A stretch of 64,000 nt of DNA, taken from the NCBI GenBank assembly GCA_021234155.1, contig JAJEKV010000083.1:2818241-2882240 (forward strand), read 5' to 3'. The notes under the pieces were generated by a model. The model searched no databases, had not been told where the DNA came from, and saw nothing but the letters and a program-made list of their open reading frames with translations. Source of the stretch: Isoetes taiwanensis (lineage: Eukaryota > Streptophyta > Lycopodiopsida > Isoetales > Isoetaceae). Positions 34,799 to 45,533 of this stretch are shown here, one piece after another (position 1 is the stretch's first letter; each line of letters begins with the position of its first letter). A program made the translations under genes and the position numbers.

Positions 34799-35454
34799 CC
34801 TGCTGCAATAGCATCATATAGATCCTTAGTTGCATGACTATGATTTGAACCTCCAACAACAAGCTGCTTCATCATCCGTAAGATTCTTTTCCCCCATTGG
34901 GTTGGAATCCGGTGGAACTTCACATAGGTGCATTTACCCGACTTTATTTATCAAGGTAAAAGTGTGAACGCCAAATCTCGGCATATGCCCGTAGTTCAAT
35001 GGGATCCCCGCCATCAAAAAGGAAGGTAAACATGTGCGCAACTCTCGGGATGATGAGAGAAGAAATCCAAGATTCTCCAATTTTCCCGAATATGAGATTT
35101 CGGATTTGGTTTTAAAGCATGGATCATATCGGGGAATTTCATACCATCCCTTACAAAAACACTGGAAAATTGTTTCCAACCATGTCAAAGTTACCCCGGT
35201 AAGCCATAACAAAATCACTGATGTGAAAAAAAGCTCATCAATTTTAAGTTGCAACCAGACCATATTACCTCTCTGGTGTAAAATTTAACAGCAAATCCCC
35301 TAGGATCTCGTAATGTTTCTGGACTCCCTCTTTCGTGAATTTTTGTGGAAAATCGCAAAATGATTGGGGTCTGAACCCCCGGACCACGGAGAAAATCAGC
35401 ACATGTAAGATGGGAAATATCATGCGTAACCTCAAAAACCCCTTTGCGCTAGCT
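34799..35454 (-). pseudogene. CAT: Catalase pseudogene (internal exons)
   Basis: Catalase destroys hydrogen peroxide in peroxisomes. Minus strand 35454-35269 reads ASAKG, then [35 protein letters not shown] and [20 protein letters not shown], followed by GTAATATG at the exon end. Next come [13 protein letters not shown] (from about 35195), [49 protein letters not shown] and finally [20 protein letters not shown] ending near 34799. These are contiguous catalase blocks. Breaks: one base is missing in the T-run after ASAKG and again after NFPVF, further indels occur near 35020 and 34945, and the second acceptor reads CCGG instead of AG. Homology stops at both ends without a start, the heme-ligand tyrosine region, or a C-terminus. 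Confidence 0.88.
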
Positions 35455-35664
35455 CAAGCAACTGCAGCCTACCTGGATTCCGGCCTGTTGTAGCCGACCT
35501 GCTGCAGCCGCCAAAGAAGCCCTAATAAGTCTCTCTTAATTCTCTCTCGATGCTTGAGGCCCGTCCTTTTCTTCCTTAAAATACATTAAAATACAATGGG
35601 TTCTATTAAAAACACAAAAAACGTTGTGACCATTGAATTACCAAGGGAAGAAATGCATGAAAGA

Positions 35665-35742
35665 AAAGGGCTTTGATTATAAGCCCTTGGATCTTTTTGA
35701 ATTAAAAGAGGGCTTTCTTTGTAAGCCCTCTGATCTTAATTA
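35665..35742. repeat. Two consecutive hairpins
   Basis: AAGGGCTTTGATTATAAGCCCTT and AGAGGGCTTTCTTTGTAAGCCCTCT, each followed by GGATCTT or GATCTT, form two adjacent stem-loops of 7-8 base pairs. They look like duplicated copies of one hairpin. Function unknown. Confidence 0.7.
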
Positions 35743-35789
35743 TTGAGGAGTATGAAACAAAAATTGCACAAATTGCATGAAAAAACTTA

Positions 35790-35935
35790 GTGCACTCTAT
35801 ATGTACTGCTTAGTATGCCTCGTGCAATACGCCCATGAAATCATATGAAAACCATGCCAAAAAGCGTATAAAATCACAAAAAAAAAAACCCTGTTATAAT
35901 GCTAGATATTGGAGGAATACGATCTTCTAAACTAG
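35790..35935. repeat. Dispersed repeat, copy 2
   Basis: Matches 31415-31560 in the same orientation (AAATCATATGAAAACC and CCCTGTTATAATGCTA as landmarks). An A-run at 35878-35888 differs from copy 1. Confidence 0.65.
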
Positions 35936-36583
35936 TCGTCTTCTTTGTCAAATAGTCCATCGTAATCAACATGATATCAGACGAAAAGGCTAGCTTTGTA
36001 GTTTCGTCTATATATCGCGGTCAATTCCGGAAGCACTTGTTGTACTGTTACTGTGACCTAAAAAAGGAGAACATCCAATTCCATACATGTCTAATGTGGC
36101 TACATATGAAGAAATAATGTTCAATAGTCTCAATTCTTCGCTTGCACAATGGGTAAAGATCTGGCACTCTAGAGCCAATCTTTAGGACAAACAAAAGCAA
36201 AAACTTTAGCCAGAAAGCGTTCCACATGTCAACAAATAGTCTGAGTCATATCAAGCTGCAATTGTAAGAATTTCAACTAGTTTTCAATGCCATTGAGTCA
36301 ATAGATGCATAGTAAACAATGTAGTGCACTGTCATCCAAGGAAATCCACCAGTTAGCTAATCACAAATGACCGGGGGTCGATATGAAATAATGTTTTGGT
36401 TATATGCCAGGATTCTTACAAGTCCTTTAAGAAGGGATAGGCATAAAAGGGAGCTCATGGAAGAACAGGTTTAAGTGAGCTTTACCAAAAGGAATAGTTG
36501 AATTTAGAGATCATGACCCAAATGGAAACCTGTCACGCCCAAAATCTCAACAAACTAGGCTTGATGTACGTAGACCATTGTTA

Positions 36584-36999
36584 CACACTAACATCTCTAG
36601 TGATAACTAACACACCAAAGGGCGGATCCTTCAAGGAAATTATTATCCAATGGGCCCCAACCTTTCCAAGGCTTTATCCCATACCCCATAGACCATATCA
36701 ATTCCTCCTCCCTCCTCGAGATGCTTGCCCTCAAGCATGAGGACTTGAGCCTTAGCTCTGATACCAAATGTTCCGTCCCTCCGAGAATAGCTGGCTCAAT
36801 TCCTCGTGGCAACATTGGTGTGTTCCACATGCTTGAAGGCAAGCATCTTGAGGAAGGGGGAACTGATGTAGTCTATGGGGTATGGGATAAAGCCTAGAAA
36901 GGTTAGGGCCCATTGGATAATGATTTCCTTGAAGGATTCGCCCTTTTGGTGTGTTGGTTATCATTAGAGGTGCTAGTGCATATGAATTGGTATCAGAGC
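36584..36999. mobile_element. TRIM-like LTR pieces arranged back to back
   Basis: Plus strand: purine-rich GAGGAAGGGGGAAC (36850-36863), then a ~117 base LTR from TGATGTAGTC (36864) to GTGCTAGTGCA (36980), then TGGTATCAGAGC (36988-36999), the usual primer-binding site for initiator Met tRNA. Minus strand: the same site (36766-36755), a 60-odd base spacer containing GCTTGAGGGCAAGCATC, the purine tract GAGGAGGGAGGAGG, then an LTR from TGATATGGTC (36700) to about 36584. The two LTRs are clearly homologous (CTATGGGGTATGGGATAAAG, GGGCCCATTGGATAAT). LTRs near 120 bases with almost no internal domain are typical of TRIM elements. Confidence 0.7.
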
Positions 37000-37561
37000 A
37001 AGGTTCCGACTTCTCTTTGGAGCCTGTGTATAATGGTTAAGATTACTGTTTAAGCTGGAGAAAGTAAAACTAAAGGTTTTATCTAGTTAAAAAGAAAAAC
37101 GCCAGGCCGTTAATTTATCCGCTGTTTGCCGTGCCGGTTGAATGATTTCAACTTGAAAAAGCTAAGACTCAATAAATTAAATTGCCTCTCAGAGGTCATC
37201 TTCCATCCCCCAAGCAGATGCCCCGTGTAAACAATCTAGTAGTGTAAATAGCTATTGGCCATGTGACTGTCACGCCTCCATAGCTTATTCGATTTGCAAA
37301 AGTCGAGACCTTCCGTCATAATGGAAGTTAAGCATGCCATATATGAATCTGGTGCAGCCACATCGAAATCCTTCTAGCCGCTAACAAATTTCATGCTACA
37401 AATGGATTAATTGTTCATTGCTTCTTGTCTCTAAAGCTGCAGATTCAATTATATAAACCTAATTCTATTCCCAAAGAACCATTTGGTTGGATTTGTAGGT
37501 TCTAATGTGATGGTTAAATTATCGCAGGACATAGACATTGTCATATGCAGGGAATTATTTT

Positions 37562-40039
37562 TATAACATTCTATGTATTTATATGGTATATGTATACATA
37601 CTATGACACATCACCAGGGTATAAGTAGACCCTTATGGGTTAACCTAAAAGGGTTTTTATTAGCTATGCTAAATTGTTAGTAAGTTAAATAACCTAATTA
37701 GGCTAATTAGGGCCATTTCCCACTCGCCATTAAGTTAAGTTAATTTAACCAGTTGGTTATCTCTTAACTTAACTAAAAAGAGATTATGCTTTCCCATTAA
37801 GGTCATTAAGTTAAGACTAACTTAACGGATTACGAAGGTATACATTCCCACTATACTTGTTAGGGATCACTTAGATTAAATTCGTAAAATCAACTTAACT
37901 TAGCATTTATAATGAGTTGGTGCTTCACACTAGTAGTTAAGAGCCTTTGTTAAGTTAGAGATAACTAAGTCCATTTCTGACTTTAATTAAGAGATGACAT
38001 TAAGTTAAAGATATCATACAAGGTTTATTTTCTATCCCTTCTCTTGCTATATTCCAATATTTTTGTCTCTATGCTTTCTCTCTCTGTATTCTTTTTTTGA
38101 ACCTCAATTTGGATGTCTCATTATTTTTGGCGGGTGTTACATTTTTCTTGGCATTGAAAAAATACATGCTTCTTGAAAAAATCTAAAAAATGTTTCCACT
38201 ACTGAAAAAGGAACCATAAAGTGTAGTCGTTAGATGTTTAGATATGCCCAAAATATACTCCAAGATCCCAAAACTAACCCCCAATTCAATTCGATCCTAA
38301 TGAATTGTCCCTTCAGCGGAGGCAATCCAAAAAACTTTTCATCCTCGAGCTAGTCTAGTTGTTCAAAGAGGGGAAATAAGCCATTTTCATATAAAAATTA
38401 AATAACCTAACTAGATTGTTACCCTTTTCTCACTTAACAGTTAAGTTAAGTTAGTGCTTAACCGAGTTAAGTGTACCTCTCCTAGGTCACTTAACTTCTA
38501 GTTTAAAATAAGGGGAACAGTTAAAGTTTTAACTTAATTTAACTTAACTATTATTAGTATGAAAGTGGTCTAGTTAAGTTAACCATAGTTAAAATTTAAC
38601 CAAGTTCTAACTTAACTGGTAGTAACTTAAGTGCTAATATGAAAGCAAGTTTACTTTATTTGTCCTATTTAACCTAACCTAACCGCTAGTGGGAATTGAC
38701 CCTTAATGTATTAATTAGTAAAAGCTAATTAGGGAGTGTCACTGGCCCAAATCGATTGGCCAAGGAAAACTTACTAAAATTAGGGTGCAAATTGTGTCCC
38801 TACTCCCAATTCTGCCCCAAATCGATTTGGGAAGAGTTGGAGAAGGGAGGAGCTACTTGTTGCTGCACCCAGACCTGAAGAATGGAAGTCTTTCATGATA
38901 ATGGCTCTAGCCAAGAGACCGGTTAGTCTCTAGATAGTTTGTGCTTCAGCTAACCCTTGTATGACTAGATGGATGAATAAATTCTCTTTTATGTGCTACT
39001 AAGATGATGATGTATGTTTTATTTATGATTATGTACTCTCTTTACGTTTCTCCCGTGGTGTTTAGGAGTAAGGGTGGGTAGAGACCCGAAAGCTTCCTAC
39101 TAGTAGATATGTCTCTAGCTAGACGCCTTTAAAACCCAAGTAAGTTTTGTGCATAAGAGCCCACCGGTTGTGGAGGCTATGATGTGATTGAGCACCGATA
39201 CTGTGTACCATGATGAAGCGGGGGTGGAGCCTTGTTGAGCTTGCAGCACGGGGCTCCTATAGTGTGCTAGGCTTATAGTCGGCCCCTCCTGGGGTTGGGG
39301 TATGGGGTCTGACACCTTCTAGATCGCAGGATACGTGCCTATAGGACGTCCTGGGCTCGATGGGTGCGCTGAGGTGGCCCATGGATTTTGGGGGGTTTAA
39401 GTCCGGTGTGGATGGGGGTTGCTGATGTGACACGCATCCTCTAGCACACCTAGGGATCCATTGTGCCCGGGGTAGGGGCCTAGCCTGCCTCATCGAATCG
39501 GAAGATATAATCCGAGTAGTCGCATAGGGTGATTCCATGAGATTGCATCTCCTGAAGGTTACAATCATGCCGTGCCTATCTGTAAAGAATTCAGCAACGT
39601 GAGGGGCGGACGGACTTGACTTCACGCTTAGACATTGTTCTAAGCCAACGCCATGGGATACTTCTGTCTGTTGTTATCTGGAGGCCTTGATCGCCAATCA
39701 ACCCCATAGAGTCCGAGCCCAAGTTAGAGCCCTTATTTATGGTATATTTCTTATGTTATCTTGTCCTTGTATTGTTATTGATATGATGATGGATGGACCA
39801 CCCTTCATGGTGGTATATTATTTTTGTGTATGATTGCTAGGTGTTAACATGTATGTACGCTTCTGCTATATAGGATTCCCATAGAGGATGTGGGACGAAT
39901 GACACCTCCGTGTCCTTCTGGGACATTTGGCCATCCCGAAAGTGGTCCGAAAGTTAGACGGAGGGCCCTTCCATGGTGATTTAGTCGTCAGGGGAGGGGA
40001 ATTCCCCGTATTTGTACGATGGAAGCATCGAGAGTTATA
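37562..40039 (+). repeat. 5' LTR of the Ty3/gypsy element
   Basis: Homologous to 48905-52958. It starts TATAACATTCTATG where the 3' LTR has TGTGACGCTCCATG; all differences are G to A or C to T, consistent with decay of methylated cytosines. It ends ..TTATA at 40039 where the 3' LTR ends TCACA. It is interrupted by the 37712-38703 insertion. It keeps about 320 bases (39425-39748) that are deleted from the 3' LTR. Confidence 0.9.
37712..38703. mobile_element. Inverted-repeat element nested in the 5' LTR
   Basis: The 3' LTR runs AACCTAATTAG directly into TATTAATTAGTAAAAG (about 49060); in the 5' LTR about 1 kb separates these. The insert begins GGGCCATTTCCCACTCGCC and ends GGCTAGTGGGAATTGACCC in imperfect inverse form (..CGCTAGTGGGAATTGACCC), and both ends pass into TTAAGTTAAGTTAA-type repeats facing inward. 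It has no coding capacity. The AT-rich flanks (TTAAT/TAATTAG) prevent an exact target duplication call. Confidence 0.8.
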
Positions 40040-40040
40040 G

Positions 40041-40052
40041 TGGTATTAGAGC
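40041..40052 (+). other. Primer-binding site (initiator Met tRNA type)
   Basis: TGGTATTAGAGC follows the 5' LTR after a single G. It differs from the usual plant TGGTATCAGAGC by one C to T change, again the decay direction seen in the LTR. Confidence 0.88.
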
Positions 40053-40599
40053 ATGATTTTGGTAGACCAAATCATTGCACTGGCTATAGTCTAACCCGTT
40101 AGATTGGTTAGTTATAGGGGACTTTAATTTAGAATAATCTACCCCAACTCCATAGATAGCATGAGTGTTGGCCTAGTTATGAGAGAACTAAGCTAGTTAG
40201 GAATTAAGGTGTGAGTTATTAGAACCAAGTCATATTAAGTTTTTGGGAGAACGAGGTCTCTTGCTTCCAAGGGCCATAACTTTTCTACATAACTTGATGG
40301 AGGCCATTCTTGCACCAACGATCGTGAAATAGTGCAATCAACTGACGGGCATAGATGGTCCGGTGCCAAAACGACATTAAACGGCTCAAGCAAAAGGGCG
40401 GATCGGCAAAATTGATCTTAGAATCCAAACTAAACACCAAAGTTTCCTATCATGCCCCCGTGATAATTACGCCAGATAAAAAGTGACACATATTTCGCCA
40501 TATAAAAATTTTATTTAAAAAGTTACGCTTTTGAGCCCCGCCGTCGGTCTGGTCCGGGCCATAGCCGCGTGGGAGAAGGCCTTGCTTCCCCATAGTCGC

Positions 40600-41930
40600 G
40601 GACCTTGGTCGCCGTCGCCGCCGCCGCACCAGCACTTTACCTGACGCTTCTCATGTGCAATGACCATGGCCCATATTCGGGTTTTGTTAGCCACTCCAGC
40701 CTCAGTGTCCACCAAATCTTTGCCAAACTTGGCGAGCAGCTTGTCGGGGACCCGGAAAAGGTCGAACTCCTCTTAACTAAGCTTGTTTAGCAGTTCGCTG
40801 TCGGAAATATTAGGTGCCTACACTATTTTCCACCTGACAGAGCGCTTCTTGCTGAAGCTAAACGCCTTAGGGGAGCCTTACACGTTGGTGGAACAACCGG
40901 ACTAAGTTTTGATGCTGGTCAAGTTTTACCCCCCTTCTTGCATTGAAGTGAGTGAAGATGAGGCAATTTGAGTGGAGGCTCAAAGGATTATGGGGCTCGC
41001 CCTAACGGACGATGCATGTGAGATAAAGCGGGGCGACTCAAAATCCCAAGGTAGGGAGTATGTCTACTTGGGAGACGGGCAAGCTATAATTGCGGGGAAT
41101 CCATTTAACCTTCCCCCATACCACTTTGATGAGGCATCCCAGAGTTTTATTTGGGGCAAGATTCCGTCATACCTAGAATTGGAGCACATGCACTCATTCA
41201 AAGATGACATGAAGCTAGGCCTACGTGATACAAGACTGAAGCTACTAAGAAGGGTTAGCCGACCATCGCCTAGTCGAGGTAGAAGAGCATATGGCAGTTG
41301 CATACGCCGCACAATGGGAAGATGAGCGGATGACACAACAACAAAGAGCAAGCCGCCAAGAAAAAAATGCCGAGAGAGAGACCCACTACCGCATGACTCA
41401 AAGAAGATGAGGAGTAGAACATGTGGGGCCCCTGCATTCGTGACCGAAACTCCCCGCTGTTAAACCTGAGGCTTAAAGTTGGAGAGCTCCTACAAGAAGA
41501 AGCTCAAAGCGGTGGGGAATCTTGGCAAGGCCATGAGCTCTACCCATCGGCAGTGGCCGAAGCGTGACGCCGCCGACCTCGCCCCGTGATCGGGCAAGAC
41601 CCTTACCAAGAAGCCGACTCAACAAAAAGCCTCATAGATATAGGCCCGGTACCATGGCATTGAGAGAGATCCAAAAGTATCAAGACTAGTAAACTGCTAT
41701 GGAAGCTTCCCCTTCCAACGCTTTGGGTTAGAGATAGCATGTGAGTATTGGACCCACCTTCGGCCTTAACTTCATATGCTCTACCCGTGAGGCCAAGACT
41801 ACCGGGTGGTTTCTTTTGGGATACCAACCTTTGTGCTATCCATGCTAAGAGGGTTACCATCATGCCAAAGGATTTGGCCTTGGCAAGGAGGGATTCGGGG
41901 ACCACAAGTAGCCCCATTTTTTCCAAGCCA
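40600..41930 (+). pseudogene. Unassigned coding-like block A inside the Ty3/gypsy leader
   Basis: Open segments in shifting frames follow one another on the plus strand. They include VHQIFAKLGEQLVGDPEKV, FPPDRALLAEAKRLRG, an ORF 40972-41325 beginning MEAQRIMGLALTDDACEIKR with GREYVYLGDGQAIIAGNPFN, and then EDERMTQQQRASRQEKNAER. The amino acid composition looks like real protein, broken by frameshifts at about 40790, 40900 and 41260. I do not recognise the family. It could be an extra ORF of the retrotransposon or captured host sequence. Confidence 0.5.
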
Positions 41931-42187
41931 TTCTGCAGATCATTTTTGTTGTATATCTTTTATGATGTGAATATAGGGACCTCCATTTGTGTCTATAATC
42001 TTTTGTTGTACTTATTTTCTTAATTATTTATAAAAAATAAAAATAAAATAAGAATAATTATTAATTATGACATCTGACACTGACATCAACATACTTTTAA
42101 ATAAAATGGCACTAAATAAATTTAGGGTTTTATTTTCCTTCTTGCTTTCCTTGTTCTCTGCTCCTCCTCCACCTCACTCTTGCGCAA

Positions 42188-43566
42188 ATGGATCCTACAC
42201 TTCTCCAATGGTACCAGGACAGTGAGCATCGGGATCCCCAGGTCCCATTCGACCTGCTTCAGCCCTACTTGCTCCAAGATATTGACTTGATCATCAACAT
42301 GCAGGCACATCCAGACTATGCTGCATTTCCTGAGTTTCACACTCAGGAAATGGTCCTACTTTGCGTCACCCTCGGAGATCCACCTCGCCTCTACTTGAAG
42401 GGGGCGATTGTATGTGACACGTTAGGGGGGTGACACTCATGCCGCTAACGTCCTCAAGGGAAAGCTTCATTGGCCAAGCACCCACCTGTCGTGCTACATG
42501 AGGGCCAACAATACTTCGACATAAAATTTGCCTTGGCCATTCTCATGGATCAGTATGTCGAGGATGAAGCCTTGCCTGTAGAGACGGGAAAAGTGCCCGC
42601 CATACTAGCTGAAGAAGATGACGAGCATGTCAGTGAGGATGATTTTGTTCGTTGAAAGTGATTATTTGAGCAAATGCCCCTACATCGAGATCGAAGCTCG
42701 ACTTCATCGGATCGATACCCTCTCTGCTATTCAAAGATCAAGGTCAAGAATACCTCTTATTGGAGGATATCATATGGACATACCATGTTGTTGCAGACTC
42801 AAGTTCAAGAAGAAGATACACGTCTTATATGAGCATGCCGAAGTATGAACGACTTCATCGACTTCAGCCTGGCTGAGCTCCCCTCTGAGGTACAACAATT
42901 GCTTCAGTTTCACCAGGTGACTATCGAAGCTAGTTGATTCCCTCTTGTGCTTGCAACATCTTATGTTGCAAGAGGCCCCGCCACAACGATCCGATGAAGC
43001 TTTGTTGCTATGGGACCTCACCTTCCAAATGTTAATTTGGTGGATATCCCCTCAGAGTCAGGTGAGGAAGGGGAAGATCTTTGTGACAATAAGAATCATT
43101 TGAGAGAAGAGAAGCAAGAAGCTAAGGAACATGAGGTGACTATGGACCTCGATAAGGAGGTAGCCACCTCTGTTATTCCTAAGGTTCGTGCCTTGGAAGA
43201 CCACGCTACTCGCTTCTTCCTTTTGGATTTTAAGCAAGGGCAGATCCTCTTCATTGCTCGGGATATGCTCCCGAGGCCTAGGCATCATGGTGGGCACTCC
43301 ATGCTCTATCCACCTTAGCCGGGCAGATAGCCTCGCACGCCACATATGTGTTCGTAAGGCCGATTTTCCTTTGACCGCCCCCCTGTATAGGATGTTGCAC
43401 CATGGATGAGTATGAAGCTCCCCGATGGGCGCCCATTGGCCACGGTGTTTTCCGGGAGATTGCCTCCAGGCTGCTCTTTTCATTAGCCCCGATGTCACTT
43501 ACTGGACATCGCCAACCGCCGGCCACCTCCTCGGGACATGGATGAAGATGTGTCTAGTTCCTAAAT
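42188..43566 (+). pseudogene. Unassigned coding-like block B inside the Ty3/gypsy leader
   Basis: An ORF starts at 42188 with MDPTLLQWYQDSEHRDPQVP and runs to the TGA at 42431. It continues in another frame as HPPVVLHEGQQYFDIKFAL to the TGA at about 42653 (EEDDEHVSEDDF). Further on come SGEEGEDLCDNK (43050) and ATRFFLLDFKQGQILFIARD (43207-43266), and then MSMKLPDGRPLATVFSG near 43410. The start is preceded by a TC-rich leader and the block is followed by AT-rich sequence. The family is unknown. The frame breaks show it is no longer translated as one protein. Confidence 0.5.
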
Positions 43567-43769
43567 CTATGCTTGTTATAGATGTATGGCCTTAGGCCAT
43601 TAAGAAATATGTACCACTTGTATGCCATCCTTTAATATAACTTTTTGATATTGTATATCTTATCTTCTCTTTCCAATGAATGCCTTGCATGCAAATTATA
43701 AGTCAAGGGTTGTACATCTTGCTTATCTCTACTCTTTATTTATATTTTAGACGATGCACGTCCCCCTCC

Positions 43770-44900
43770 ATGGGCGACCCCGATGCAACCAGGTCGCTTA
43801 ACTCTAGAGCAAGAGCTCATACTTATGAAGTGTCAGCCATCGAAGCTTCAAGCCCACGCATTTCAAAAACAATCCACCAGCAATACCGCAAGAGTATGGT
43901 CCCGGAATTCCCTGATGTAGTCAATCTCCACCAACCGCCACCACCGCACTAGTACCGCCCAGCCTACATCCACATGCTCAAAGCGCACACGAGCAGCTCA
44001 TCATCCGATACAAGTTCTCGAGTCATCGAGTCATCTGATTCCTCCGAGTCCTCGTGAGATCATGCTAAGTCCAGAAGAAGGACTATCAAAAAGGCGGTGG
44101 ACTCGCCATCACAAGCATTTGAAAGAACCGTAAGTTAGCCCAATTTCGGGTAAGACCAGGTCAGGTGTGGATGTCTAATCCCGTTGGATGAGATGCATGA
44201 ATTCGCAAATCATATGGAATGACGTAACAAGATATCGGTGAAGGTTGCTACCACCAACCTGTGGTCAGCCCGTATTTGGTGGAAAGGATATGCATGTTCT
44301 CGTGGGATCCACACGAGGGCGGTGCCGATACAAGGTCTTTGCCAAAGCATTCAAATCTCATTATGTCCCCAGAGCTCATCGCTATCAACAGATTCAAACT
44401 TTCTACCGCCTGGAACAAAAAAAACCTGATAGTCCAAGGATACACGGATGAGCATGCGTTTAAGGCTATATGTCCCGAGAATGAATGAACCCAGGGTAGT
44501 TGAGGGTTATATTAAGGGGTTATCCCCCACACTTAGGAAGATGGTGTGAGCCATAGATCCAAAAACAGTATAAGGTCCTTAGCTTGGAGGAGGATAGTCC
44601 CAAATACCAGCCACAATGTTCCTCTACCTTTGGTCAAAACAGGAACTATACACCTTATCGGGGACGCTCTCCTAGCCTAGGACCTCCTCAATTGGCTGGT
44701 TATCAGAAGCAGGGCAAGAAAGTTTCTTTCAATGTACCAGATAAGTATGCTAATACCGCAGGAGCTATGCGAGAGATTTTGTAAGCAATGCCAAAAGAAG
44801 CTTGTGAGCAGTTACGAAAAGACAAAGCCTATTATCGGTGTTTTCGACTGGGACATCGTATGCAGGAATGCCCATGTTACCCAGGCTGCTCAAGTTGCCC
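43770..44900 (+). pseudogene. gag of the Ty3/gypsy element
   Basis: ATG at 43770 opens MGDPDATRSLNSRARAHTYE and reaches VPEFPDVVNLHQPPPPH before a stop at 43950. The capsid region is recognisable at 44330-44460 (FAKAFKSHYVPRAHRYQQIQ, then FYRLEQ) in another frame, as in the retrotransposon gag domain. A basic linker precedes a stop at 44782, after which the frame reads AYYRCFRLGHRMQEC, a nucleocapsid-type zinc knuckle (C..GH....C). At least three breaks occur. Confidence 0.75.
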
Positions 44901-45129
44901 TCGCAGAAGTGGATTGGGATCATGTTCTGCCCTCATTTGATCCTCCAACCGTTGCTGACGACGAACCTCCAGACTATATACAAGGTGAGTCCCACATATA
45001 TGCCGCTATTGAAACATGTCAAGCAGATAGTCAACCTACGGTCATATCCACGGTTGGCCAAGTAGACAGTAAACTTTTTATCATCCCGACGATACGTGTA
45101 GTAATGCGACAATTATCATTCACCTAGAA

Positions 45130-45380
45130 TGGCGAGAGGTCTTAAAGCTTACCTTTGAAATCAAAGCCATGTCCGATTCTATGGCTAGTGGGACCGTGAC
45201 ATCATACCAAAGGCTAACGATTAATTTGAACATCTAGTTGCCGGAAGCACCCGTTGCCCTAGGGGCCAAGATTATAAACATCGCCAATATGATCTCATTG
45301 TGGGAATGGAGTTCTTGGGCTGCGAAAAAGAAAACATTGATTGTGAGACGGAAAGTTACCTTTTACCAAAACTAATGAAG
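45130..45380 (+). pseudogene. Aspartic protease region of the Ty3/gypsy element
   Basis: YDLIVGMEFLGCEKENIDCE at about 45288-45347 matches the conserved C-terminal end of gypsy proteases. The catalytic D-S/T-G triad region upstream (about 45165) is altered: the frame reads SDSMASGT, so an intact triad is not visible. Confidence 0.6.
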
Positions 45381-45533
45381 CTCAGATAACTATAGCAGGT
45401 AAACCAGTTATTCCAATTATGCAGTGTATTTCATTGTGTCAGTTGGATAAAGCCATCAAGAGGTATCAAGTTGCTTGCATTGTTAGACTTGCGTCAGTAG
45501 AGGCCGTCCAAATAGGAAGAAGTCATTGAAAGC

